Shown one piece after another: positions 1 through 5,685 of a stretch of DNA of 7,816 bases (positions are counted from its first letter, which is position 1; each line of letters starts with the position of its first letter). Position numbers and translations under genes: made by a program. The notes below the pieces were generated by a model that did no database searches, had not been told where the DNA came from, and worked only from the letters and a program-made list of their open reading frames with translations. Origin of the DNA: Acidobacteriaceae bacterium (GTDB taxonomy: Bacteria > Acidobacteriota > Terriglobia > Terriglobales > Acidobacteriaceae); contig DAHUXF010000123.1 of the NCBI GenBank assembly GCA_027307295.1, positions 1 to 7,816 on the forward strand. Reading direction: 5' to 3'.

Positions 1-547
1 TGCGCTCGCCGGCCTTGCCGCGAACACAGACCGTGGCATCGAAGGCGACGAGCGCAACCGCCAGATCTGAAGCATGCGTCGCGATGCAATCCTCGCTTAC
101 GCCAAAGATTGCTTGTGTCCGGTGGACACCCGTCCGGGAAGGACAACCCGTACCAGGTTGCTTCTTATTGCAGGAGACGCCTGGGTCGCGGAAGTACGTG
201 CAGCGTGTCCGTTGCAGCAAATTGCCAGCGATGGAAGCCATGTTGCGTATCTGCGGAGAAGCGCTGGCCAATAGCGATTCCACAATCACAGGATAGGAAG
301 CATGAACTTCAGGGTGTGCAGCCACGTCAGCCATGCGGGCCAGTGCGCCAATTTCAAGCCCCTGCGCTGTTACTTTGATTTCCCGGTCCGGCAATTGATT
401 GATATCGACCAGCGCATCCGGCTGTTCAATGTGTTCACGCATCAAATCAACCAGGGTGGTGCCGCCGGCCAGGAAGCGCGCGCCGGCAGCCGCCGCTTCA
501 ATCGCGTCCTTTTCATTTTGTGCGCGCTGGAATTGAAAAAGGTTCAC
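1..547 (-). CDS. paoB: Aldehyde oxidoreductase FAD-binding subunit, PaoB/YagS-like (partial, C-terminus beyond window)
   Basis: FAD-binding middle subunit of a xanthine oxidase-family molybdoenzyme, which passes electrons between the Fe-S subunit and FAD. 182 codons are visible without a stop or frameshift; the rest lies beyond position 1 (E. coli PaoB is about 318 residues). The FAD-loop motif AGGTTLVD is at residues 27-34, and the second flavin-contact stretch IRNMASIAGNLLQ is at 100-112. Directly after it come QRTRCTYFRD and CNKKQPGTGC, with cysteines 116, 126, 135 and a later Cys154. This pattern is typical of PaoB-type subunits that carry an extra [4Fe-4S] cluster, and it separates this protein from plain XdhB/CoxM subunits. 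The start is GTG: its first bases overlap the TGA stop of the upstream [2Fe-2S] gene (GTGA, 544-547), so translational coupling is likely. Substrate cannot be read from this piece; aromatic aldehydes are the known PaoABC substrates. Confidence 0.9.
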   Translation of the reverse strand, partial: MNLFQFQRAQNEKDAIEAAAAGARFLAGGTTLVDLMREHIEQPDALVDINQLPDREIKVTAQGLEIGALARMADVAAHPEVHASYPVIVESLLASASPQIRNMASIAGNLLQRTRCTYFRDPGVSCNKKQPGTGCPSRTGVHRTQAIFGVSEDCIATHASDLAVALVAFDATVCVRGKAGER

Positions 548-1035
548 GGTTCAATCTTCTCCGCCACGCTGCTGACGGCAGCAACAATACCGGGATAAGC
601 TCCGCAGCGGCAGATGTTGCCGCTCATCCACTCGCGCGTTTCTTCGCGCGAACCGGCATGTCCTTCCGCAATGCAGGCCACGCCCGAGACAAGCTGCCCC
701 GGCGTGCAATAACCGCACTGGAATGCCTCGTGCTCAATGAAGGCGGCCTGCAGAGGATGCAGGCTTTCACCTTCCGCCAGTCCTTCAACCGTTGTGACAT
801 TGGCTCCTTCACAGGTTGCGGCCAGCGTGAGGCAAGACAACACCCGTCTTCCATCCATCAAAACCGTGCAGGCCCCGCAAGCGCCGTGATTGCATCCTTT
901 TTTTGCGCCAGTCAGGTGGAGTTGTTCGCGCAAAAGATCAAGCAGAGAACTGCGCACATCCACGGTAATGTTTTGTGAAGTTCCATTGACCGACATCTGA
1001 AGGGTCGCGTTCGGAGATAAGGCTGTTAGCGCCAT
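544..1035 (-). CDS. paoA: Aldehyde oxidoreductase [2Fe-2S] subunit, PaoA/YagT-like
   Basis: Small iron-sulfur subunit of a molybdenum hydroxylase; it carries electrons from the molybdopterin subunit to FAD. The 163-residue protein has the two usual domains. An N-terminal plant-ferredoxin-type domain has Cys48, 53, 56 and 68 in GCNHGACGACTVL and VLSC. A C-terminal helical domain has Cys107 and 110 (QCGYCTPGQ) and Cys142 and 144 (ICRCGAYPGI). All eight cluster ligands are present. I chose the ATG at 1035. An in-frame TTG at 1074 would add 13 residues, but it has no Shine-Dalgarno sequence and lies only a few bases from the transcription start expected from the -10 box at 1087-1092. Neither start gives a twin-arginine signal, unlike E. 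coli PaoA, so the complex may be cytoplasmic here. It is first in the operon and overlaps paoB by four bases. CoxS/XdhC-type subunits are the alternative, but the neighbouring PaoB cysteine motif favours PaoA. Confidence 0.93.
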   Translation of the reverse strand: MALTALSPNATLQMSVNGTSQNITVDVRSSLLDLLREQLHLTGAKKGCNHGACGACTVLMDGRRVLSCLTLAATCEGANVTTVEGLAEGESLHPLQAAFIEHEAFQCGYCTPGQLVSGVACIAEGHAGSREETREWMSGNICRCGAYPGIVAAVSSVAEKIEP

Positions 1036-1086
1036 TGGCTGTTTTTCCCGTTTGAACTTTTGAGTGCAGGGCAAGACGGGAGGGAA

Positions 1087-1092
1087 ATTATA
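1087..1092 (-). promoter_or_regulatory. Candidate -10 box for the paoA operon
   Basis: On the minus strand this reads TATAAT, an exact sigma70 -10 match. A start about seven bases downstream (near 1080) would give a roughly 45-base leader before the ATG at 1035. No good -35 hexamer is seen at 16-18 bases upstream (AGGCAT at 17) and there is no extended -10 TG, so it may need an activator or may be a chance match. Confidence 0.4.
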
Positions 1093-1894
1093 TTGCAGGA
1101 CACTTGCTCATGCCTTGTGTTGCACAAAAATGAATATTTCCAGAAGGTAGCAGGTACGAAACCAAGCTGGGGGCACAGGCCCAAATTCCGGAAGAGACTT
1201 CGCAGAAACTGGTCTTAGTGTTCATAAATTTAGCACGCTGATAGAAACGTGTCATTTCGGGAATCTGCTGAGTTCGGAGGGAAGCGCTTCGCCGTATTCC
1301 ACGATTGGCTCGATTGTCGTAGGTGTTGTAATATCGCAGAGCGATATCTAACATTTGGATGCGCTGTGGACCTGGCCAGGGTTCGGAGCTGCATCGCAGG
1401 AGTGATTCGCGGGCGGTTGTGATGTTGTCTCCTGCTGTGGATAGAGACAGTCATAGTGAACTGGATGAGATCGAACATAGCCAGACACATGCAAGGTCGA
1501 CTGCACATCCGAAGGCGGATTGGTCAGCACTCAGGTTGCCGTTCTGCTGCTGAGACTGAGATGGGCAAAGGTTACACCACCCCATGCTTGTGTCCGCAAC
1601 TGTACAGACTGTCTCTTACGGTCTGTCTTACAATTCTCTCCATAGATAGATGTTCAATACTAGGAAGAATATTGCGCGTGCAGCGGGAACGCTGCATTGC
1701 CGCAAACGCTCCATCCGGAGACCGAAAAAGTAACGGACGCCCGAGAATAAAAACCTCGCCTGACCCCTGAAAATCACGATGTCTGGCAGCAGATTGTCAA
1801 GGGGAGAGAACACCAATCTACCCCACGCATGATCCTGAACATACCACCCTTCCGAACTACGGCAATGTCGAATTCCAAGATGAGGTTAAACGCC
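1093..1894. other. About 800-base non-coding stretch between divergent paoA and the cytochrome gene
   Basis: I see no convincing gene here. Open frames of 60-104 codons exist on both strands, but they are rich in Cys, Arg, His and Ser, lack Shine-Dalgarno sequences, overlap one another and show no family motif. Visible structure is modest: a palindrome ATATCGC-aga-GCGATAT (1331-1347), a 10-base palindrome CCTGGCCAGG (1371-1380), and an imperfect 20-base inverted repeat (1354-1373 with 1494-1513, 16 of 20 matching). There is also a short hairpin ACAGAC/GTCTGT (1604-1626), followed closely by a -10-like TACAAT at 1629-1634 on the plus strand. No -35 accompanies that box. Both divergent promoters should lie in this stretch. 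It could also hold a decayed gene or a small RNA, but nothing in the sequence proves either. Confidence 0.5.
1331..1347. repeat. Perfect 7-bp palindrome with 3-base centre
   Basis: ATATCGC and GCGATAT flank AGA. Its size and symmetry would suit a dimeric regulator site or a small hairpin. It lies about 300 bases upstream of paoA and 550 bases upstream of the cytochrome gene, so no target can be assigned. Confidence 0.35.
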
Positions 1895-3247
1895 ATGAAC
1901 AAGTTTAAGGTCCCTCTCACGTTTGCACTAAGTGCGATTGTTGCTCTCGCATTGTATGCTGTTCAAGAACATCAACAATTCCTGACTGCCAGGGATACAG
2001 CCATCAGCCATCACGGTGACGCGTTGGTCGAGCAAGGACGACACATTTTCCGCTTTGATACTTTTGGAGATCAGGATTTTTGGGGTGGCATGCTCGGACT
2101 CCATCAAGCCATTGAAGGAGCAAAATTGGGGGGCGTAGGCCCTGGTGTCTCCCCAGTGACTGCGCTTGCCGTCGGATTGAAAGTTGACCAAGACGCGCTT
2201 CCGCAAGAGCTGGTGCAGAAGATACAAGCCGGCCAGGTAAATTTGAACGACCCCGCGGTGACCTTGGCGCTCTTGAAGTTGAATGCTGTTGTGGGACTAA
2301 CCGGTTTCTTCAAAATTGATGGCACTCTCCAATCCATAGGTATTCAATGTGCCATCTGCCACTCAACCGTGGACAACGCGTTCGCACCCGGGATCGGCCA
2401 CCGTCTTGACGGCTGGCCGAACCGGGACCTGAACGTGGGCGCGATTGCAGGATTGTCACCCAACCTTCAGCCAGTGGCCGATATTCTGGGGGTGGATGTG
2501 CCCACGGTAAAGACTGTTCTTAATAGTTGGGGACCCGGCAAATTTGATGCGGAACTGTTTATGGATGGCAAGGCTTTTCGTCCGGACGGCAAGAGCGCAG
2601 CCACGTTGATTCCTCCTGCTTTCGGGCTGGCTGGCGTGAATCTGCACACTTACACGGGCTGGGGCTCAGTACCTTATTGGAATGCATTTGTGGCTAACCT
2701 GGAGATGCATGGCAAAGGCACTTTCTTTGATCCTCGCCTGGACGATGCGGTAAAGTTCCCCGTTGCAGCGCGGAATCGGTTCGGACACGTGCAAAACGAG
2801 ACGGACCTGATCAGTTCCAAACTGGCTGCCTTGCAAGCCTATCAGCTTGCCATTGCCGCTCCCGCACCTCCGAAAGGAAGCTTTCACGCGGCTGCTGCTG
2901 CGCGAGGTCACGCACTGTTTAACGGTAAGGCACAATGCGTCACTTGCCATGCGGATTCCGCAAAAACTGAGCCTGGATGGAATATGCATACCGCTTCTGA
3001 CATTTGCATTGATGATTTTCAGGCTAGTCGCTCCCCCGACGATCGTTACCGTACTACGCCTTTAAACGGACTTTGGACCCACACAAAGGGTGGTTTCTAC
3101 CACGATGGACGCTTCCCCACGCTGGCAGACGTTGTAAATCACTATGACGGATGCAAGAGCCTGGGGCTGACCAGCCAGGAAAAAACTGATCTGGTCGAGT
3201 ACCTGAAGTCGTTGCCCAACAATGCAAAAGATGAGGGTGGCGATTAG
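1895..3247 (+). CDS. Di-heme c-type cytochrome, cytochrome c peroxidase/MauG-like superfamily
   Basis: Periplasmic or membrane-anchored electron-transfer or peroxidase-like protein of 450 residues. The N-terminus has basic residues then a hydrophobic segment (about residues 6-22), consistent with a Sec signal or an uncleaved anchor; no clear cleavage site stands out. Two CxxCH haem-attachment motifs are present: CAICH at 152-156 and CVTCH at 348-352. Between them is a long conserved-looking stretch (LDGWPNRDLNVGAI, FGLAGVNLHTYTGWG). The C-terminal domain looks like the CCP/MauG fold, with PGWNMH (Met364 is a candidate axial ligand), the YRTTPLNGLW stretch and FYHDGRFPTLADVVNHYD. The early motif FDTFGDQDFWG recurs, as I recall, in an uncharacterised acidobacterial-type cytochrome family. 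The start at 1895 is preceded by GAGG nine bases upstream. Upstream in-frame ATGs at 1829, 1865 and 1880 lack a well-placed Shine-Dalgarno. It appears monocistronic, and no partner gene is nearby. Its electron donor and substrate are unknown. Confidence 0.87.
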   Translation: MNKFKVPLTFALSAIVALALYAVQEHQQFLTARDTAISHHGDALVEQGRHIFRFDTFGDQDFWGGMLGLHQAIEGAKLGGVGPGVSPVTALAVGLKVDQDALPQELVQKIQAGQVNLNDPAVTLALLKLNAVVGLTGFFKIDGTLQSIGIQCAICHSTVDNAFAPGIGHRLDGWPNRDLNVGAIAGLSPNLQPVADILGVDVPTVKTVLNSWGPGKFDAELFMDGKAFRPDGKSAATLIPPAFGLAGVNLHTYTGWGSVPYWNAFVANLEMHGKGTFFDPRLDDAVKFPVAARNRFGHVQNETDLISSKLAALQAYQLAIAAPAPPKGSFHAAAAARGHALFNGKAQCVTCHADSAKTEPGWNMHTASDICIDDFQASRSPDDRYRTTPLNGLWTHTKGGFYHDGRFPTLADVVNHYDGCKSLGLTSQEKTDLVEYLKSLPNNAKDEGGD

Positions 3248-3284
3248 GGCGCTTGCAGCAAACTTCCATTTCCGCTCGACGACC

Positions 3285-3314
3285 CTCTTGGGCAGCAAGC
3301 CGGCTGCCCAAGAG
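3285..3314. terminator. Strong 12-bp hairpin after the cytochrome gene, possible terminator
   Basis: CTCTTGGGCAGC pairs perfectly with GCTGCCCAAGAG around a six-base loop, 37 bases past the cytochrome stop codon. The bases after it on either strand are not T-rich, so it is not a textbook Rho-independent terminator. It may instead protect the 3' end or act with the next hairpin. Confidence 0.5.
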
Positions 3315-3330
3315 CGGTTCGGATAAGAGT

Positions 3331-3350
3331 TTTGGATGAAATCATCCAAA
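3331..3350. terminator. Second 8-bp hairpin, possible bidirectional terminator with the preceding one
   Basis: TTTGGATG and CATCCAAA pair perfectly around AAAT. It stands 16 bases after the 12-bp hairpin, between the plus-strand cytochrome gene and the minus-strand tRNA gene, where convergent transcripts would need to end. Reading on the minus strand it is followed by ACTCTTATCC, only weakly T-rich. Confidence 0.4.
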
Positions 3351-3445
3351 CAGAAGAACGCACGGATCGCCATCTTGCATTTTTCTGTGCAGTAAGTAAA
3401 TGTGCAGTGCTTCGGTTGAGGTGGCCTGTAAGTGACTGTTAAAAA

Positions 3446-3521
3446 TGGTGGCCAGGGACGGAATCGAACCGCCGACGCCAGCCTTTTCAGGGCTGCGCTC
3501 TACCAACTGAGCTACCTGGCC
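3446..3521 (-). tRNA. tRNA-Phe (anticodon GAA), CCA encoded
   Basis: The 76-nt gene folds fully as a cloverleaf. The 7-bp acceptor GGCCAGG/CCTGGCC is followed by discriminator A and an encoded CCA. The D arm contains AGCTCAGTTGGTAGAGC. The anticodon stem CAGCC/GGCTG encloses loop CTGAAAA, giving GAA at nucleotides 34-36 (window 3486-3488), which reads UUC and UUU. The T arm contains GGTTCGATTCC. Five T residues follow the CCA directly on the minus strand, possibly helping termination. It lies 160 bases downstream of ugd on the same strand but has its own promoter, so it is probably transcribed independently. Confidence 0.97.
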
Positions 3522-3589
3522 AAACTCTTGTGATTACACACGTGAAGCTTCGGTGGGACTGACGAAGGCTTTGTGCATCCAGAGAAACG

Positions 3590-3618
3590 ATTATAACAAC
3601 GACCTGAGATTCGCTCAA
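3590..3618 (-). promoter_or_regulatory. sigma70 promoter for tRNA-Phe
   Basis: On the minus strand, TTGAGC (3613-3618) and a perfect TATAAT (3590-3595) are separated by exactly 17 bases. The expected start is near 3582, giving a leader of about 60 bases before the mature tRNA 5' end at 3521, which RNase P would remove. The -35 lies about 64 bases past the ugd stop codon, so it is intergenic. Confidence 0.75.
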
Positions 3619-3681
3619 ACCGGCAGTGCTCACTCGCAGAAATACGTCCCAGCAGGGCAGGCCGAATCCATGCCACCATGA

Positions 3682-5082
3682 TTATTTTGTGATGTGTCCT
3701 TTTTTCAGGAGAGAGTGCGCCGGTTCAACGGTTGGACGCCCAATGCTGTGATAGTTCAGACCAGCCTCGGCCATTTCCGCATGGCTGAACAAATTGCGTC
3801 CATCCAGCACCACTGGAGATCGTAGCGCACGTTTTAGCCGGGCCAGGTCCAGGGTGGCAAACTCCTTCCACTCAGTCAAAATGAGCAAGGCATCGGCCCC
3901 CTCCGCCGCTGCGTATGGATCAGCAGCATAGGCGATGGTATTGCCGAGCACATGTTTGGCGCGTTCCATGGCTGCGGGATCGTAAGCGACAATACGGGCC
4001 TTTTCTGCAAGCAGGCTTTCAATGACCTGGATTGCCGGCGATTCCCGCACATCATCAGTTCCATCTTTAAAGGCGAGACCAAGCACGGCAAGGCGTTTAT
4101 TTTTGAGCGAATGCAGCGTGCTCCGGACCTTCTGAACAAAACGGGTACGTTGCCCGTCATTGATGCGTGTAATTTCATCCAGCAGGGGAAATTCAAAACC
4201 GAACTCCCGGGTCACAGCGCGGAACCCAGCTACGTCTTTGGGGAAACACGATCCTCCGTAGCCGATGCCGGCGCGCAGGAAGTCAGGACCGATCCGGTTA
4301 TCACTGCCGATCCCCCGGCATACTTCCTCGATATCCGCGCCTACGGACTCACAAAAATTCGCCACCGCATTAATAAAAGAAATTTTTAATGCCAGAAAAG
4401 CATTGGACGCATGCTTGATCAGTTCGGCGCTGCGGGGCGAAGTCTCAATGTACATGGGCAGGGAGCGTGCACGCTCAGGCTTGGGGACTGCGCTGGGCTG
4501 CTGGGCATAAGAGCCGCTCACCAGCGGCGCATAAATTTCCCGCATCATGCCTGCAGCGCGCGTGGTGCTGGCTCCTACCACGATGCGGTCAGGATACAGA
4601 AAATCCGTGACCGCTGTGCCTTCACGCAGGAATTCAGGATTGGAAACAACATCAAAATCGCCCTGCGTGCGGCCTTTGAGCAGCATGGCGTTCCGTATCC
4701 ATTCGCTGGTGTAAACCGGGACCGTGCTTTTTTCCACGATTACCTTGTAGCCGTCCATGGATTCGGCCAGTGATCGCGCCACGGATTCTACATAAGAGAG
4801 GTCAACCGATCCGCTTTCGGTGGAAGGCGTTCCTACAGCAATAAAAATGACCATTGCGTTGCGGGCGGAATCGCGAATGGAGGTGGAAAAGGAGAGCCTG
4901 TGGCCGCGATGACGGCTGAGCAACTCCTGAAGGCAATCTTCATGGATCAGACTTTCACCCGCGTTTAAGGCCGCGATCTTGGAGGAGTCGCTGTCCACGC
5001 ACACTACGTTGTGGCCCAACTCTGCCAGACACGTTGCTGCAACCAGGCCAACATACCCTGAACCGATTACCGAGATCTGCAT
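3682..5082 (-). CDS. ugd: UDP-glucose 6-dehydrogenase
   Basis: Cytoplasmic enzyme that oxidises UDP-glucose to UDP-glucuronate with two NAD+, supplying an acidic sugar for capsule, exopolysaccharide or LPS. The 466-residue protein has the whole UDP-sugar dehydrogenase layout. An N-terminal Rossmann fold carries GSGYVG at 7-12 and an acidic residue after the second strand (VVCVDSD). Further motifs are VGTPS, EKSTVP and NPEFLREG (148-155). The central helix has the conserved Lys223 in ELIKHASNAFLA, the catalytic Cys279 is in YGGSCFPKD, and the C-terminal domain has GLAFKDGTDDVRESPA. A Pro/Arg-rich insert of roughly 15-18 residues sits between YAPLVSGS and RSAELIK. The start is ATG 5082, with GGAGAG about 13 bases upstream; a TTG at 5103 would add seven residues. 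The gene diverges from the wzz-like exopolysaccharide operon and shares its control region. A GDP-mannose or UDP-ManNAc dehydrogenase is possible but less likely. Confidence 0.93.
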   Translation of the reverse strand: MQISVIGSGYVGLVAATCLAELGHNVVCVDSDSSKIAALNAGESLIHEDCLQELLSRHRGHRLSFSTSIRDSARNAMVIFIAVGTPSTESGSVDLSYVESVARSLAESMDGYKVIVEKSTVPVYTSEWIRNAMLLKGRTQGDFDVVSNPEFLREGTAVTDFLYPDRIVVGASTTRAAGMMREIYAPLVSGSYAQQPSAVPKPERARSLPMYIETSPRSAELIKHASNAFLALKISFINAVANFCESVGADIEEVCRGIGSDNRIGPDFLRAGIGYGGSCFPKDVAGFRAVTREFGFEFPLLDEITRINDGQRTRFVQKVRSTLHSLKNKRLAVLGLAFKDGTDDVRESPAIQVIESLLAEKARIVAYDPAAMERAKHVLGNTIAYAADPYAAAEGADALLILTEWKEFATLDLARLKRALRSPVVLDGRNLFSHAEMAEAGLNYHSIGRPTVEPAHSLLKKGHITK

Positions 5083-5148
5083 TTTTCTTTTGCTTCTCTC
5101 CAAGCAAACAAATCCCGCACATCAGCTGTCTGGGATTATTCTTTTGTC

Positions 5149-5178
5149 AGTATCTATTCAAAGAGCCGGGATCGTCAA
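5149..5178 (-). promoter_or_regulatory. Candidate promoter for ugd
   Basis: On the minus strand TTGACG (5173-5178, five of six to consensus) and GATACT (5149-5154, four of six) are 18 bases apart. This would start transcription near 5142 and give a leader of about 60 bases. The leader would contain a short hairpin, AATCCC/GGGATT (5111-5137). Confidence 0.4.
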
Positions 5179-5284
5179 ATCAGAATTCCTGAAATGAGGC
5201 AGCGTTTCCTTGATCGCCAACGGGCAAACAGGCCAGCGCCGCACGGGATACACGAACGTCGTAGAACCTTTACTTATGACAAAA

Positions 5285-5326
5285 TGTAACCCTAGAGGCG
5301 GGGAACTCACATAAATGAGGGTTATA
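5285..5326. promoter_or_regulatory. Inverted repeat overlapping a TATAAT box upstream of the wzz-like gene
   Basis: TGTAACCCT (5285-5293) and AGGGTTATA (5318-5326) match as an inverted repeat in eight of nine positions, 24 bases apart. The right arm runs into a plus-strand TATAAT at 5323-5328. No good -35 lies 16-18 bases upstream (GGGGAA at 17). An activator-dependent promoter or an operator over the -10 would fit; both are inference. Confidence 0.4.
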
Positions 5327-5450
5327 ATCTGGATTCGTCCCTTCTTTGCCCTGGCGAAAGAAAAATTCAGATTAGAGTAAGCTGAAGAGTGATGTCAGCA
5401 TATAGGGGAAGTATGTGGTATCCGGTAATCTCGCTGTCTCTAATCTGAAT
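5325..5450. repeat. Three copies of TAATCTG(A/G)AT forming overlapping inverted repeats
   Basis: Copy 1 is at 5325-5334 (plus, TAATCTGGAT), copy 2 at 5365-5374 (minus) and copy 3 at 5441-5450 (plus). Copies 2 and 3 extend to a perfect 13-base inverted repeat, ATTCAGATTAGAG (5365-5377) with CTCTAATCTGAAT (5438-5450), with 60 bases between. Copies 1 and 2 can pair over ten bases with one G-U. Inside that loop is a further hairpin, TTCTTTGC (5342-5349) with GCgAAAGAA (5354-5362), with one bulged base. Copy 2 can therefore pair with only one partner at a time. A lone TAATCT also occurs at 5426-5431. The role is unknown; a regulator array or switching leader RNA are candidates. Confidence 0.6.
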
Positions 5451-5466
5451 CGAACCTAAGAAGTGC

Positions 5467-5505
5467 CCCGAATCCGTTACCTTCCAGATGCCGATTGGGT
5501 TCGGG
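5467..5505 (+). promoter_or_regulatory. Stem-loop in the presumed wzz leader
   Basis: CCCGAATCC (5467-5475) can pair with GGGTTCGGG (5497-5505) in nine base pairs, one of them G-U, around a 21-base loop. The presence of a G-U rather than a mismatch fits an RNA structure on the plus strand. It is not followed by a T tract, so it is not an obvious terminator. Confidence 0.4.
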
Positions 5506-5550
5506 CGAGGGTCGAAAAAGAAGCAATTTATGAAATCTTTGCAACTTCTG

Positions 5551-5581
5551 TGTTTACTGTATGTTTAAGATGTTTAGTAAA
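5551..5581. repeat. TGTTTA triple repeat with a TTTACT/AGTAAA dyad
   Basis: TGTTTA starts at 5551, 5562 and 5571, spaced 11 and 9 bases, close to one helical turn, so all copies face a similar side of the DNA. The outer copies lie within an inverted repeat TTTACT (5553-5558) / AGTAAA (5576-5581). This AT-rich site about 105 bases before the wzz-like start may bind a regulator; no protein can be named. Confidence 0.3.
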
Positions 5582-5671
5582 GGGACTGAGACGCCATTAG
5601 GAGCATCCACAATTGATCCTCTCATGCTCAGAGAGACAGTGTCAGCGAGACTCGCCTTGGGTCGTATAAAG

Positions 5672-5678
5672 AAGGAGG
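5672..5678 (+). promoter_or_regulatory. Strong Shine-Dalgarno for the wzz-like gene
   Basis: AAGGAGG lies seven bases before the ATG at 5686. It fixes this start and predicts efficient translation. Confidence 0.85.
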
Positions 5679-5685
5679 CGGGGCG

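Larger units (their letters stand above)
5104..5685. other. Divergent control region between ugd and the exopolysaccharide operon
   Basis: About 580 bases hold no gene: the short frames show no family motifs and no Shine-Dalgarno sequence. The stretch is unusually rich in inverted repeats, listed separately. It also carries the candidate ugd promoter on the left side and a plus-strand TATAAT at 5323-5328. If that box is used, the wzz-like mRNA would have a leader of roughly 350 bases, long enough for regulation at RNA level. No known riboswitch consensus that I can recall is recognisable. Confidence 0.6.

Noticed and set aside
15..598. Several plus-strand open frames in the first 600 bases
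   Set aside because: They are shadows of the minus-strand paoB-like gene, whose translation shows clear FAD and Fe-S motifs in one uninterrupted frame.
1088..1354. Minus-strand 88-codon frame containing YYNTYDNRANRG, faintly like the end of an integrase-type transposase
   Set aside because: The resemblance is limited to a few residues, no DDE motif or terminal repeats are seen, and the rest of the frame looks random.
1354..1513. Imperfect inverted repeat resembling ends of a small mobile element
   Set aside because: Only 16 of 20 bases match, no target-site duplication is visible, and the 120-base interior has no coding content. It could be chance.
1774..1799. TTGACA on the minus strand (1794-1799)
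   Set aside because: The hexamer 17 bases downstream is GTGATT, a poor -10, and no minus-strand gene begins near it.
1628..1816. Minus-strand 62-codon frame with hydrophobic stretches
   Set aside because: There is no Shine-Dalgarno sequence and no family likeness, and it overlaps the likely upstream region of the cytochrome gene. Its hydrophobicity may come from base composition.
3952..4773. Plus-strand frames of 81-145 codons inside ugd
   Set aside because: They are antisense shadows of ugd, which has complete catalytic and NAD-binding motifs.
5302..5332. Possible ECF sigma promoter (GGAACT ... TCTGG)
   Set aside because: The spacing of about 20 bases is too long for the usual 16-17 and the -10 match is weak.
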